Assembly (NCBI GenBank): GCA_947476195.1
Contig: CANJPT010000007.1
Coordinates: 1 to 64,000, forward strand
Reading direction: 5' to 3'
Source of the DNA: Lewinellaceae bacterium
GTDB lineage: Bacteria > Bacteroidota > Bacteroidia > Chitinophagales > Saprospiraceae
DNA: 64,000 nt
This document shows positions 19,920-29,456 of the stretch, in pieces. Under the pieces are notes generated by a model that ran no database searches, was not told where the DNA came from, and worked only from the letters and a program-made list of their open reading frames with translations. The stretch's first letter is position 1. Every line of letters begins with the position of its first letter. The position numbers and the translations under genes were made by a program.

Positions 19920-20365
19920 GGTTATTAGTCATTTAGTCATTAGGGGTCATTAAGTCATTAGTCATTAGGGGTCATTAGTCATTAGTCATTAGGGGTCATT
20001 AGTCATTAGGGGTCATTAGTCATTAGGGGTCATTAGTCATTAGTCATTAGGGGTCATTAGTCATTAGTCATTAGGGGTCATTAGTCATTAGGGGTCATTA
20101 GTCATTAGTCATTAGGGGTCATTAGTCATTAGTCATTAGGGGTCATTAGTCATTAATGCCCAATGACCAAATGACTAATGACCCAATGACCCCTAATGAC
20201 CCAATAGCAATTGACCAAATGACTAATGACCCAATGACCCAATGACCCCTAATGACCCAATGACCCCTAATGACCCAATAGCAATTGACCAAATGACTAA
20301 TGACCCAATGACCCCTAATGACCCAATGACTTAATGACCCAATGACCTTCAATGACTTAATGATT
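19920..20365. repeat. Simple-repeat array GTCATTA/GGGGTCATTA (left half) facing TAATGACC/CCAATGAC (right half): one large inverted repeat
   Basis: direct reading: attagtcattaggggtcattagtcatt... up to ~20155, then ...caatgacccaatgacccctaatgaccc... to ~20365. Confidence 0.95.
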
Positions 20366-20371
20366 GACAAA

Positions 20372-21682
20372 ATGACAAGCATCCAAACACTTTATTCCAT
20401 TTTTCAGGAGCATCCTGTAGTGAGCACCGATACCCGACAATTACCGTCGGGCTGCATCTTCTTTGCGCTCAAAGGGAGCAATTTTGATGGCAACCAATTT
20501 GCGGAGCAGGCCCTGAAAGACGGCGCTGCCTATGCGGTGGTCGATGACCCGGCCTGTAGTTCGGATAAACGTTGCCTGCTGGTACAGGATGTATTGAAAG
20601 CATTACAGGATCTGGCCAACCACCATCGCCGGCAGTTTGATATCCCGGTCATTGGCATTGGCGGCTCCAATGGAAAAACGACTACCAAAGAATTGGTTTC
20701 CAGCGTTTTATCAGTGCATTACCCCTGTCATTTTACGAAAGGAAATTTAAACAACCACATCGGCGTACCGCTTACCTTGCTGGCCATGCCGCGCGGAACG
20801 GAGGTAGCGATCATTGAAATCGGCACCAACCAGCCCGGAGATATTGAAGAACTCTGCCGGATCGTTCAGCCTACCCATGGGCTGCTCACTAATATCGGCA
20901 AAGAGCATCTGGAGGGTTTTGGGAGCCTGGCCGGGGTAAAAAAAGCAGAGGCCGAGCTGTATGACTACCTCGCTAAGAACCATGGCTGTGCTTTCGTAAA
21001 TCTATCGGAAAAGTATCTGCCTGCTATGTCCAAAAAAGTGCCCATGCGGGTAAGCTATCAGCGCGTCGAAGTGCTTCGCCCGAACTCCGGTGTCATTGAA
21101 GTGCAAATGCTTGCCGATATGCCTTTTGTACTGGCGGCGTTTCTTTCAGATGATGGCCCAAGGGTAGAGCTGAGTACCCAGATCTTTGGATACCACAATT
21201 TTCATAATGTAATGACAGCCATTGCATTGGGCGTTTATTTTAAAGTCCCTGCAGGAAGGATCAAAGAAGCCCTGGAAGCATATACTCCCAGAAACAACCG
21301 CTCTCAATTGATCCAGCAAAACGGGGCCACTATATTGCTGGATGCCTACAATGCCAATCCTTCGAGCATGCAGCCTGCACTTCAGAGTCTCATGGCCATG
21401 CCCGCTTCCCGTCGGATCGCTATACTAGGTGATATGCTGGAACTGGGGGAAGATTCCCACAAAGAGCATGAGGCTCTGCTTCGTTTTGCCGCAAAACTAA
21501 AAGTCGATCAGATCGTATTGGTGGGGAAAGAATTCGGGAAGACTCCTTATTCAAAATTCGGGGCCTTGCATTTTGACGACAACCAAGCAGCAAAACGTTG
21601 GTTTGACACACAAAAGCTGGAAGGAGCGGCTGTTTTGATCAAGGGATCGCGGGGAGTTCGGCTGGAGGTGGTGATTGGGTGA
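20372..21682 (+). CDS. murF: Stand-alone UDP-N-acetylmuramoyl-tripeptide--D-alanyl-D-alanine ligase
   Basis: GIGGSNGKTTTKELVSSVL, NNHIGVPLTLL, DAYNANPSSMQPAL; ORF 20342..21682, M at 20372 likely. Confidence 0.92.
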   Translation: MTSIQTLYSIFQEHPVVSTDTRQLPSGCIFFALKGSNFDGNQFAEQALKDGAAYAVVDDPACSSDKRCLLVQDVLKALQDLANHHRRQFDIPVIGIGGSNGKTTTKELVSSVLSVHYPCHFTKGNLNNHIGVPLTLLAMPRGTEVAIIEIGTNQPGDIEELCRIVQPTHGLLTNIGKEHLEGFGSLAGVKKAEAELYDYLAKNHGCAFVNLSEKYLPAMSKKVPMRVSYQRVEVLRPNSGVIEVQMLADMPFVLAAFLSDDGPRVELSTQIFGYHNFHNVMTAIALGVYFKVPAGRIKEALEAYTPRNNRSQLIQQNGATILLDAYNANPSSMQPALQSLMAMPASRRIAILGDMLELGEDSHKEHEALLRFAAKLKVDQIVLVGKEFGKTPYSKFGALHFDDNQAAKRWFDTQKLEGAAVLIKGSRGVRLEVVIG

Positions 21683-21803
21683 GGTGTTGCCTGCAATACC
21701 ACTTCGCACTAACAGGCGCAAAATCTGAAACTTGAGCATTGAGACTGGACAACGTTGCAAAAAAGCTGAGCAGGAGGATTGAGTATTTCATGGTTTATGA
21801 AAT

Positions 21804-23341
21804 TTAGTGCTGTATAATGACTTTTTGAGTCGTGCGTGTGCCTGTATCGGCGCAGAAAGAAATGAAGTAAACACCGGAAGGCACTTCTGCCGTTTTTAGC
21901 AATACTTGCTCCAGCCCAGCGGTTTTAACCTGTTCTGCCCATGTTTTACCTGCGACATCCATCAGGGTGATCCGACCCGACGCCTCCGGTTCGAGGTAGA
22001 CCGTAAGCAGATCGAAGGCTGGATTGGGAAACAGTACCATTTTCGGCGCTCTAACAGATTTAGGCTCTTTTACCGCAACCATTGGGCCATCTATCCCCAA
22101 CGAATCACACACACTGCCCGGCACGTCGTAGAGCCGATAATGTGGTACATTGGGCATTGTAAAGGCATGATAGACGGGTAATTTCAGCCCGTGCTGTTCC
22201 ACCTCACAGGCCAGGCCCGGTTGGTCAGGTTGATGGATAATATGCAATACATCTGTGCCAAAGTGTGAAGACCCATAAATTTTACCATTCGGTGCAAGGT
22301 CAAGTTGGAAAAAAGTAGTGGGTAGCTGTGATTCAAAGCCATCGTACTGCGCCACATTTACCTTGCTGGCCGCCACATCCGCAGCCTCCATATCATACTG
22401 TAAGATCCAAAGCCCCGTGGTGACGTACAGGTAGCGCGAGTTGGGTGAAAAGGCAATGCCCATAGCTACCACCGAGTCCGCCATCAGATCGAGGTGCCCA
22501 GGGTTGGAAAGCATACCTGTACAGCGGTCGAAGTCAAAAAAATTGACCCCGTTGTGGATGTTTCCACTGGCATAGCGTGTACCATCTGGGGAAAAGCAAG
22601 CCTGTCCAACCCAACTTTGATAGGACGAAAGGCGACCTATTTGTTGCTCGCCCTCATAATGCACTCCATAGGGATCAAACAGGTAAACATGATATTTTGC
22701 CTTACCGTCGGGGGGAGTGTTACAAAGCGGTGGTTTTCTTCTAACAAAATCCACCAGTCACGGCCATTGGCGTGGCGGCAGGCGGTAACCATGGGTGTAA
22801 AAGTATCAGTCTGCAAGGGCTGGTTTTTGGTTGTAACTTTGCCAAGACCCTCATTAGCAGATGCGTCTATAATGGAGTAGAGCAAGTCCTTGACAATAGA
22901 TCCTCCTGGCCACCAACGTATGTGGAAAAGGGCATAGAGTGAATCGCTACTAGGAATAGGCAAAAATAAAGCACCTTGGTCATTCAGATAAGCACTCACT
23001 ACACTCTCACAGTATTGTTCATGCAAAGGGCCTTCATTGATATTGTCTCCGTTATCCATTTGTTCATACAACTTGTTCTGAATCTCACAACCATTGGAAA
23101 GGGCAATTTTATTGCCCTTTCCATCACTTATACTGGCATTATCCCAATCCAAGCCAAGTGAAATATCGAAAAAAGAGAGAATAGGAGTATTTGTATTAAA
23201 ATCTATCAACGTCCCACCATAGTGTAATATTGAGTCACTTGGGCCATAGCCTAACACCCAGTTATAGTCATGTTTATCTTGAGCTGAACCCTTGAAAAAA
23301 AGTAACACACCCAAAATCAAAAGAAATGCTCTCATAGCCAA
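21804..23341 (-). pseudogene. T9SS type A sorting-domain protein, paralog of 23402..24934, frameshifted
   Basis: N-part in ORF 22637..23341 and C-part in ORF 21804..22754; frame changes at G6 tract 22710-22715 relative to the intact neighbour (VTLPPDGKAKYH). Confidence 0.85.
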
Positions 23342-23347
23342 ATTAAA

Positions 23348-23390
23348 AAGTCTGTTGCCCTTGACACATGGCCAAGGGCAACAGGTGGGT
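23348..23390 (-). terminator. Rho-independent terminator of the 23402..24934 gene
   Basis: minus: cctgttgcccttggccatgtgtcaagggcaacagactttttaattt. Confidence 0.7.
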
Positions 23391-23401
23391 GAACTAAAAT
23401 A

Positions 23402-24934
23402 TTAGTGTTGTACTATGACCTTTTGGGTCGTGCGTGTGCCTGTATCGGCGCAGAAAGAAATGACGTAAACGCCAGAGGGCATTTCTGTCGTTTTTAGCGT
23501 CACCTGCTCCAGCCCAACGGTTTTAACCTGTTCTGCCCATGTTTTGCCTGTGACATCCATCAGGGTGATTCGACCTGACACCTCCGGTTCGAGGTAGACC
23601 GTAAGCAGATCGAAGGCCGGATTGGGAAACAGTACCATTTTCGGCTCTCTCAAAGCTTTAGGCTCTTTTACTGCAACCATAGGCGCATTGATCCCCAGCG
23701 AGTCGCAAACGCTGCCCGGCACATCATAAAGGCGGTAGTGCGGCACGTTAGGCATGGTGAAGGCGTGGTATGCGGGCATTTTCAGCCCGTGCTGTTCCAC
23801 CTCGCAAGCCAACCCTGGTTGGTCGGGTTGATGAATGATGTGCAGCACGTCTGTGCCAAAGTGTGAAGACCCATAAATTTTACCATTCGGTGCAAGATCA
23901 AGTTGGAAAAAAGTAGTGGGTAGCTGTGATTCAAAGCCATCGTACTGCGCCACATTTACCTTACTGGCCACCACATCCGCAGCCTCCATATCATACTGTA
24001 GGATCCAGAGCCCCGTAGTGACGTACAGGTAGCGCGAGTTGGGCGAAAAAGCCAGACCCATGGCTACCACAGAATCTGCCATAAGGTCGAGGTGCCCGGG
24101 ATTGGAAAGCTGGCCCGTACATCGGTCGAAGTCAAAAAAATTGACCCCATTGTGGATGTTTCCGCTCGCATACCGTGTGCCATCGGGCGAAAAACAAGTC
24201 TGGCCTACAAAACTCTGATACGATGACAGCCGGCCTATCTTCTGCTCCCCATGGTAGTGGACGCCATCTGGGTCGAGCAGGTAAAAATGGTATTTTGCCT
24301 TTCCATCGGGCGGAAGGGTGACAAAACGATGGTTTTCTTCCACTACAATCCACCAATCTCGCCCATTGGCGTGACGACAGGCTGTGACATTAGCCGTAAA
24401 TGTGTCTGTCCGCAGTGGTAGGTTTTTGGAAACGACTCTTCCCAACCCGTCATTAGCAGAAGCATCAACAATAGAATAAAGAAAATCTTTCACAATGGAA
24501 GAGGGGGACCACCAACGCAAATGAAAAAGGGCATAAAGCGAATCACTGCCTGGCATGGGCAGAAAAAGGACCCCTTGATCGTTTAAATAACCACCTAAAC
24601 TATCAGCACAATATTGTTCATGAGCCGGTCCTTCATTAATATTATCACCATTTTCTATCAACTTATGTTCCCGGTTTCTAATCTCGCATCCATTTGTGTA
24701 ACAAATAAGCTGGCCACTTCGATCACTTATACTTGCTTTATCCCACAAAAAGCCTATCTCTGTCTCAAAATAAGTAAGTATGGGCTCTTCTGTTTCAAAA
24801 TTGACAAGTGTTCCTCCATAATGCAAGTCTGGATTACTGGGGCCATAGCCGAATATCCAGTTGTAGTCGTATTTGTCTTGGGCTGAAACTCTTATCATCA
24901 ACAGAACACCCAAAATAGTAAGGTATCTTCTCAT
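23402..24934 (-). CDS. T9SS type A sorting-domain secreted protein (beta-propeller-like)
   Basis: start MRRYLTILGVLLMIRVSAQ; C-terminal MVLFPNPAFDLLTVYLEPE...SGVYVISFCADTGTRTTQKVIVQH. Confidence 0.85.
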   Translation of the reverse strand: MRRYLTILGVLLMIRVSAQDKYDYNWIFGYGPSNPDLHYGGTLVNFETEEPILTYFETEIGFLWDKASISDRSGQLICYTNGCEIRNREHKLIENGDNINEGPAHEQYCADSLGGYLNDQGVLFLPMPGSDSLYALFHLRWWSPSSIVKDFLYSIVDASANDGLGRVVSKNLPLRTDTFTANVTACRHANGRDWWIVVEENHRFVTLPPDGKAKYHFYLLDPDGVHYHGEQKIGRLSSYQSFVGQTCFSPDGTRYASGNIHNGVNFFDFDRCTGQLSNPGHLDLMADSVVAMGLAFSPNSRYLYVTTGLWILQYDMEAADVVASKVNVAQYDGFESQLPTTFFQLDLAPNGKIYGSSHFGTDVLHIIHQPDQPGLACEVEQHGLKMPAYHAFTMPNVPHYRLYDVPGSVCDSLGINAPMVAVKEPKALREPKMVLFPNPAFDLLTVYLEPEVSGRITLMDVTGKTWAEQVKTVGLEQVTLKTTEMPSGVYVISFCADTGTRTTQKVIVQH

Positions 24935-24947
24935 TTCAAAACAAAAG

Positions 24948-24983
24948 GCCTCCTGCACTTAACCGAGGTTAAGTGCAGGAGGT
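24948..24983 (-). terminator. Rho-independent terminator downstream of the beta-helix gene
   Basis: minus: cctcctgcacttaacctcggttaagtgcaggaggccttttgtttt. Confidence 0.75.
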
Positions 24984-24998
24984 GGGTGAAAAGAATAA

Positions 24999-27900
24999 TT
25001 AGTGTTGGATTATAACTTTCTGAACCAGGTTTTTACCTGCATTAGAACGGAAAGAAAGGAAATATACTCCTGAAGGTATCTCTTCTGTCCTAATTGTTAA
25101 CTGCTCAACCCCAGCTTTTTTCACCTCTTCAACCCAAGCTTTTCCCGCTAAATCCATCAATACTATACTACCAGATAACTCTGGGTCGAAATAGACTGAA
25201 AGCAGATCGCTTACCGGGTTGGGCTGCAAAGACATTTGGCCTTGAAGCGTGGAAATTTGTTTGCCACTAATTCCATTATCCGAACGATCTGGCACCTTGC
25301 TAGTCCTTGGAGCAGCATTCGGGCCACACTTTGGCAGTAATATCTTTGCCTCTTCTACGGCAAGACCGCCATTGGTCTGGCCGCTGGCCGTCAGCGCGAG
25401 GAGTTGCGCCTCTTGTGTAGCGTTAAGCGTACCGTTTAGGAAAAGCGTAATGCTCAATTGATTGAACATACGGCGGTTTTGCTCCTGTAAAGTGCTTGAA
25501 GGGAGCAGCGCGTTGGCCGTTAGCACATTTTGCAGTTTAGTCACTTGTTTTTGGCTGATCTGCGCTTTCAGCGCAACCTCCTGCTGGTGCAACGGACGCA
25601 ATTGGGCCAGAAGTACTTCTGTTGCCGCCATCAAGGAAGGGTTGGTGGTAGGGGTTTGAGGCAGGGTCTGCCCGTTTTGCAGGGAGATCAACTGTAGTTG
25701 GATGCTGCTGCGCTGGCTTTCGATATTGTCCATGCTGCTCTGGTCTGCAGTCTCTATGGCATAGGCAGATCGGATCTGGTTTTCCACCTGTGCAAATTTG
25801 CCAGGGCTACTGTTGAACCATGTGCTGTAAAACCCAGTAGTTGCGGCATTTCCGCTTATTATAGAGGGGTAACGCAATACTTTGTCAATCAACAGGCGGC
25901 GAGCCTCCCATTGGGATACTGCGCTGAGCGAGGCAAAAACACCAGTTCCTCCTGCCACCTCCTGGTCATAAATACTCAATCGAGGCATACCAGGAGGTGC
26001 TGCCATCGGAGCGCACCAATCAGAATTAATGTTTTGGTTGACAAACCAGCCGCTTGATGGCGCAAGCAAGATAGTAGCCGGAAAATGAGAAGTGCCGGGA
26101 GCAAATTGCTGCTCAATAAAAAATCTGGAAGAGCTTGCACTATTTTCGCACTGACCAGCCTTATCAACATAAGACCCGGCAGCAGTCAGCCAGGTATTCC
26201 CTCTGCCACTTTGGGTGCCTATAGTACCTGTGATAGGCGTACCATTTTGCGTAAAAGCATCTGCGATACTCAGGCCTACATCGTGCTTGCCAAAGTTGTT
26301 GCTGCTGAAATCACTCTGGCCGTTGTTGCCCCGGAGGCGGATACCAAGGGTCATTTCGTCCACCGTGTTGTCGCACATGGTCACCCCGGAGGTGGCATTG
26401 AGAATGTCGATGGCGGTATTATCAAAGCTTGCGTCCAGGAGAAAGCGTTTTCCATTGACGGTGTTGTGACTCACCTCAAGACCAGCGCCAAGCTGGTCGG
26501 ACAGAAGAATGCCGAACTGCAAGAATGCTTTATTTACATCAACTGTGTTGCCTATGATACGGGTGTTGTCAAATGCAGCGGGTGTATTGACATATATCGC
26601 GGCCTCTACCAGCCCGGAAGGGTTTCCCGCTGCATCAGGGATGTTGAAAAGAAAATGGTTGTCGCTTATATCTGTCTGGTCAGCCACATGGATGTTGAAT
26701 TCACTTTCGATATAGACACCACGATAACCATAAAAAGAGTGGTCTTCGTTGTCAATCTGGTTAAAATGGTTGCCGGTGATGTCTACATGCTTACCGCTGC
26801 TGGCGATGGGCCGTTCCGCCCATATAGCATTTACTTCGTGCCCGGTCAAAATGTTGAAGGTGCTGTTCTTGACTTTTATCAGTTCGCTAGCATGGTTTTC
26901 ATACGATTCGAGGCCCCGAAGCAGCCTGCCATTAAATGTGCAGCCATCTATATCAACATCAGAGCGCTGGGCAAATATCGCAGACTGTGCCTGACTCTCA
27001 AAAGTACAGTTTCGTGCCGTAATGTGGCTTCCTGCGTATGATGGGCCCCATTCTGTATAAATGGCGTGTCCATATTGATCAGAAGAGGCTACGGTACCAA
27101 ACCGTTTAAATTCCGCCCCTAGAATGGTCAAATCAGCATCTTCCAGGTATATGGATGTCGGGTAGTGGGTATCAAAAAAATGATTCGTCACAGCGTTGAT
27201 ATGGCCTAATGAGGTGGCGCAATGATCCAGATGGACATGGTATTTTGTCCATTGCTCTCCTGTATTATTAATGCCGTTGCCGTGTACTGTCTTAGAAGTG
27301 CACTCAAAGGTATTATCAAAAAAGAATGGAAAATTGAGTGTTCCATTGCCCGGCGATGTGGTCCCGTTGCTGATGTTGACGTGGTTCCTATTGAAGGTGT
27401 TACCAGCCAGATATACGCCCTGCACCACATCATCAATCTGAAGGGTGCGCCGGGCATCCTCGAGTTCGCACCACCAAAGTGCCACGGTACTATTACCCTT
27501 TGCCTCGATCCCTTTCCACATGTTCGCACAGCAGAAAAACTTCGTAAAGTAGGCTGTGAATGGGTTGTCATCGGTCGTTCTGATCACTACATCACCTGAC
27601 ATTACGAACTTGCAGTTTAGAAAAGTTAAGGGGATGTCCATGATGAGGTCACCGTTGGTGAGGGCGATGTTCTTGTTTTGAACAAAGCCATTGACCGCGC
27701 CCCAGTTGACCGACGATGCAAAGGTAATCGAGCCGCCATTCGGAGGAGTAGGCACGACCGGTATGGTAATATCAATTGGTACAGACCCGTACTGTTGGCA
27801 CAAAGTCGGGCGACCTTTAGGGTTTCCTTCCCACTGTGGAGGGGCTGGGTGACAATTTTGGAAAAACCAGTTAAAAGACGAAGGACTCTGGGCTTCAGAA

Positions 27901-28022
27901 ACAAGGGGGGAAGCCAAGGTCGAAATTAGCAAAATACCGAGCCACACTAATGGACTAAATGTATTCGGCATGTTTAGAAATCTTGGAAATTTCATACTTT
28001 TGTAAAGTTTTAGTAATCCCAA
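24999..28022 (-). CDS. Right-handed beta-helix secreted protein with T9SS type A sorting domain
   Basis: 1007 aa; repeated NTF/GNTVDVN-like rungs; C-terminal LQPNPVSDLLSVYFDPE...SGVYFLSFRSNAGKNLVQKVIIQH. Confidence 0.85.
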   Translation of the reverse strand: MGLLKLYKSMKFPRFLNMPNTFSPLVWLGILLISTLASPLVSEAQSPSSFNWFFQNCHPAPPQWEGNPKGRPTLCQQYGSVPIDITIPVVPTPPNGGSITFASSVNWGAVNGFVQNKNIALTNGDLIMDIPLTFLNCKFVMSGDVVIRTTDDNPFTAYFTKFFCCANMWKGIEAKGNSTVALWWCELEDARRTLQIDDVVQGVYLAGNTFNRNHVNISNGTTSPGNGTLNFPFFFDNTFECTSKTVHGNGINNTGEQWTKYHVHLDHCATSLGHINAVTNHFFDTHYPTSIYLEDADLTILGAEFKRFGTVASSDQYGHAIYTEWGPSYAGSHITARNCTFESQAQSAIFAQRSDVDIDGCTFNGRLLRGLESYENHASELIKVKNSTFNILTGHEVNAIWAERPIASSGKHVDITGNHFNQIDNEDHSFYGYRGVYIESEFNIHVADQTDISDNHFLFNIPDAAGNPSGLVEAAIYVNTPAAFDNTRIIGNTVDVNKAFLQFGILLSDQLGAGLEVSHNTVNGKRFLLDASFDNTAIDILNATSGVTMCDNTVDEMTLGIRLRGNNGQSDFSSNNFGKHDVGLSIADAFTQNGTPITGTIGTQSGRGNTWLTAAGSYVDKAGQCENSASSSRFFIEQQFAPGTSHFPATILLAPSSGWFVNQNINSDWCAPMAAPPGMPRLSIYDQEVAGGTGVFASLSAVSQWEARRLLIDKVLRYPSIISGNAATTGFYSTWFNSSPGKFAQVENQIRSAYAIETADQSSMDNIESQRSSIQLQLISLQNGQTLPQTPTTNPSLMAATEVLLAQLRPLHQQEVALKAQISQKQVTKLQNVLTANALLPSSTLQEQNRRMFNQLSITLFLNGTLNATQEAQLLALTASGQTNGGLAVEEAKILLPKCGPNAAPRTSKVPDRSDNGISGKQISTLQGQMSLQPNPVSDLLSVYFDPELSGSIVLMDLAGKAWVEEVKKAGVEQLTIRTEEIPSGVYFLSFRSNAGKNLVQKVIIQH

Positions 28023-28584
28023 CTCTGATTTTTACCCGGCCATTTCAGGATGAGCACCGGGGGCTTTCGGGGTTGATCGGGCGGCGGCGGCTGCAACCGC
28101 TGCCTCTTTTTTTATAATCGCCATAACCTTGGCGGAGGAGGTTGAATAAGTGAACTGAAAAAGTGATTGGAAGCCTAATTCCCACGAGCAATATGCACCA
28201 ATAGCATTGCCCAATGGACATTAGCCCACAGCAAACCATAATGAAAAAAGCCTCGCTTGAAGCGAGACTAAGTCAGGCAGTGCAACATCCGGTTGGATGT
28301 TCAGCAAAAAACAACAGCAGGAATGGTTTGGAAAAATGGTTTTGAGTGGGACAAATGGCAGCGTTGTATAGAGAAAGGCTCATTTGGAGGAAGCAGTTTA
28401 ATAAGGGTGAATTCAAAGCGTTAGCAAAAATAGGCTTATGTTTTCAGACTTTTCTTTTTTAGGGTCGCTATTTTTAGTTAAATTCTGCATTCAAGCGATA
28501 ATTTGGTAGCGGGTAGATTACCCCCCCCCAATTTACAAATAAAATTTTGACAATTAGCTTTAAATACCTTTGCTTATAGTGCAA

Positions 28585-28677
28585 AACCCGGGTTTTGTCT
28601 TCTTGTCGAGACCCGTCCACCCTAAATGCGCGTACTTAGGGTGGACGGGTCTCGTCAAGATGACAAAACTTGGGGGC
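28585..28677. repeat. Palindromic ~92-bp element, copy B
   Basis: gggttttgtcttcttgtcgagacccgtccaccctaaatgcg / cgtacttagggtggacgggtctcgtcaagatgacaaaactt. Confidence 0.9.
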
Positions 28678-28719
28678 TCGAGAGGGGATGGCAAAACGGT
28701 GAATAAGGCAAACCCCTAC

Positions 28720-29163
28720 CGCTGCAGCATCACATCCCCAAAAAACACCTCTTCCTTCCCGTCCACAAATTCCACTACCGCCTGCCAGACAAACACGGCC
28801 GGATTCAATTTTTCACCGTGTGAGGTACCGTCCCAGCCAAGATTGGTATCGCCTACGGTAAAGTCCAGCAGCTCAAATACTTCTTAGCCCCAGCGGGAGA
28901 AGATCTGCAAAGACTGGATCTTCACCACGGTAAAGGGATCCGCAAAAATGGCGAACACGTCGTCTTTGCCGTCATCGTCCGGAGAGAAGTTATTTGGACC
29001 ATAGATCTTGTGGGTTCTGTCCACCAAAAGGGTCCGGTTGCCACGGGCTTCGCATCAGGCAGTTGACACCACTAAAACCTGATAATACTGGGTGTAGAAA
29101 GGCGTGGCCGTTGTATTTAAACAAGTATCACACAGTAGCCCAGTTGAAGGCGTCCAGGTGACC
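28720..29163 (-). pseudogene. Decayed duplicate of the gliding-motility-associated (T9SS type B) C-terminal domain of the 31101..38264 gene
   Basis: Near-identical to 31105-31547 with in-frame stops (TAA at 28884-28886, TGA at 29055-29057 on minus). Confidence 0.9.
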
Positions 29164-29166
29164 GTA

Positions 29167-29215
29167 GTTTTGATCAAGGGATCGCGGGGAGTTCGGCTGG
29201 AGGTGGTGATTGGGT
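29167..29215 (+). repeat. 49-bp exact duplicate of the murF 3' end (21632-21680)
   Basis: gttttgatcaagggatcgcggggagttcggctggaggtggtgattgggt present at both places. Confidence 0.97.
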
Positions 29216-29319
29216 AATGGATTGATTATGGGACTTTTTACAGTGAGAATGGCCGTGTAAATAAACAAAATGTCAGGTAACACGTTGAGTGTAGCCCTGA
29301 CTTATCACGCCTGCATCAG

Positions 29320-29456
29320 CACACTACTGGACATTTTTGTTTTGCCCAAAGACCTATAAGGCATACTACTGGACATTTTTGTTTTGTCCCCAGACCTATA
29401 AGGTTTCCAAAAACCTTATAGGTCTGTCTCGATTTTAGAAAATGTCCAATAGTGTG
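29320..29456 (-). mobile_element. MITE-like element, copy 2 (137 bp, tandemly duplicated arm), flanked by 9-bp TSD ctgcatcag (29311-29319 / 29457-29465)
   Basis: cacactactggacatttttgttttgcccaaagacctataagg + catactactggacatttttgttttgtcccc...aatgtccaatagtgtg; reverse orientation. Confidence 0.9.

Noticed and set aside
19920-20365. Possible CRISPR array
   Set aside because: Units are 7-10 bp with no unique spacers of constant length, and the second half is inverted; no cas genes nearby.
20146-20382. 78-aa ORF MLVILSIIKSLKVIGSLSHWVIRGHW...
   Set aside because: Translation of the simple-repeat array, not a gene.
26085-27041. 318-aa plus-strand ORF
   Set aside because: Antisense to the beta-helix T9SS gene; shadow ORF.
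28032-28239. Two short minus-strand ORFs (60 and 64 aa) upstream of the beta-helix gene
   Set aside because: Low-complexity (AAAAA) overlapping frames without a start context or homology signal.
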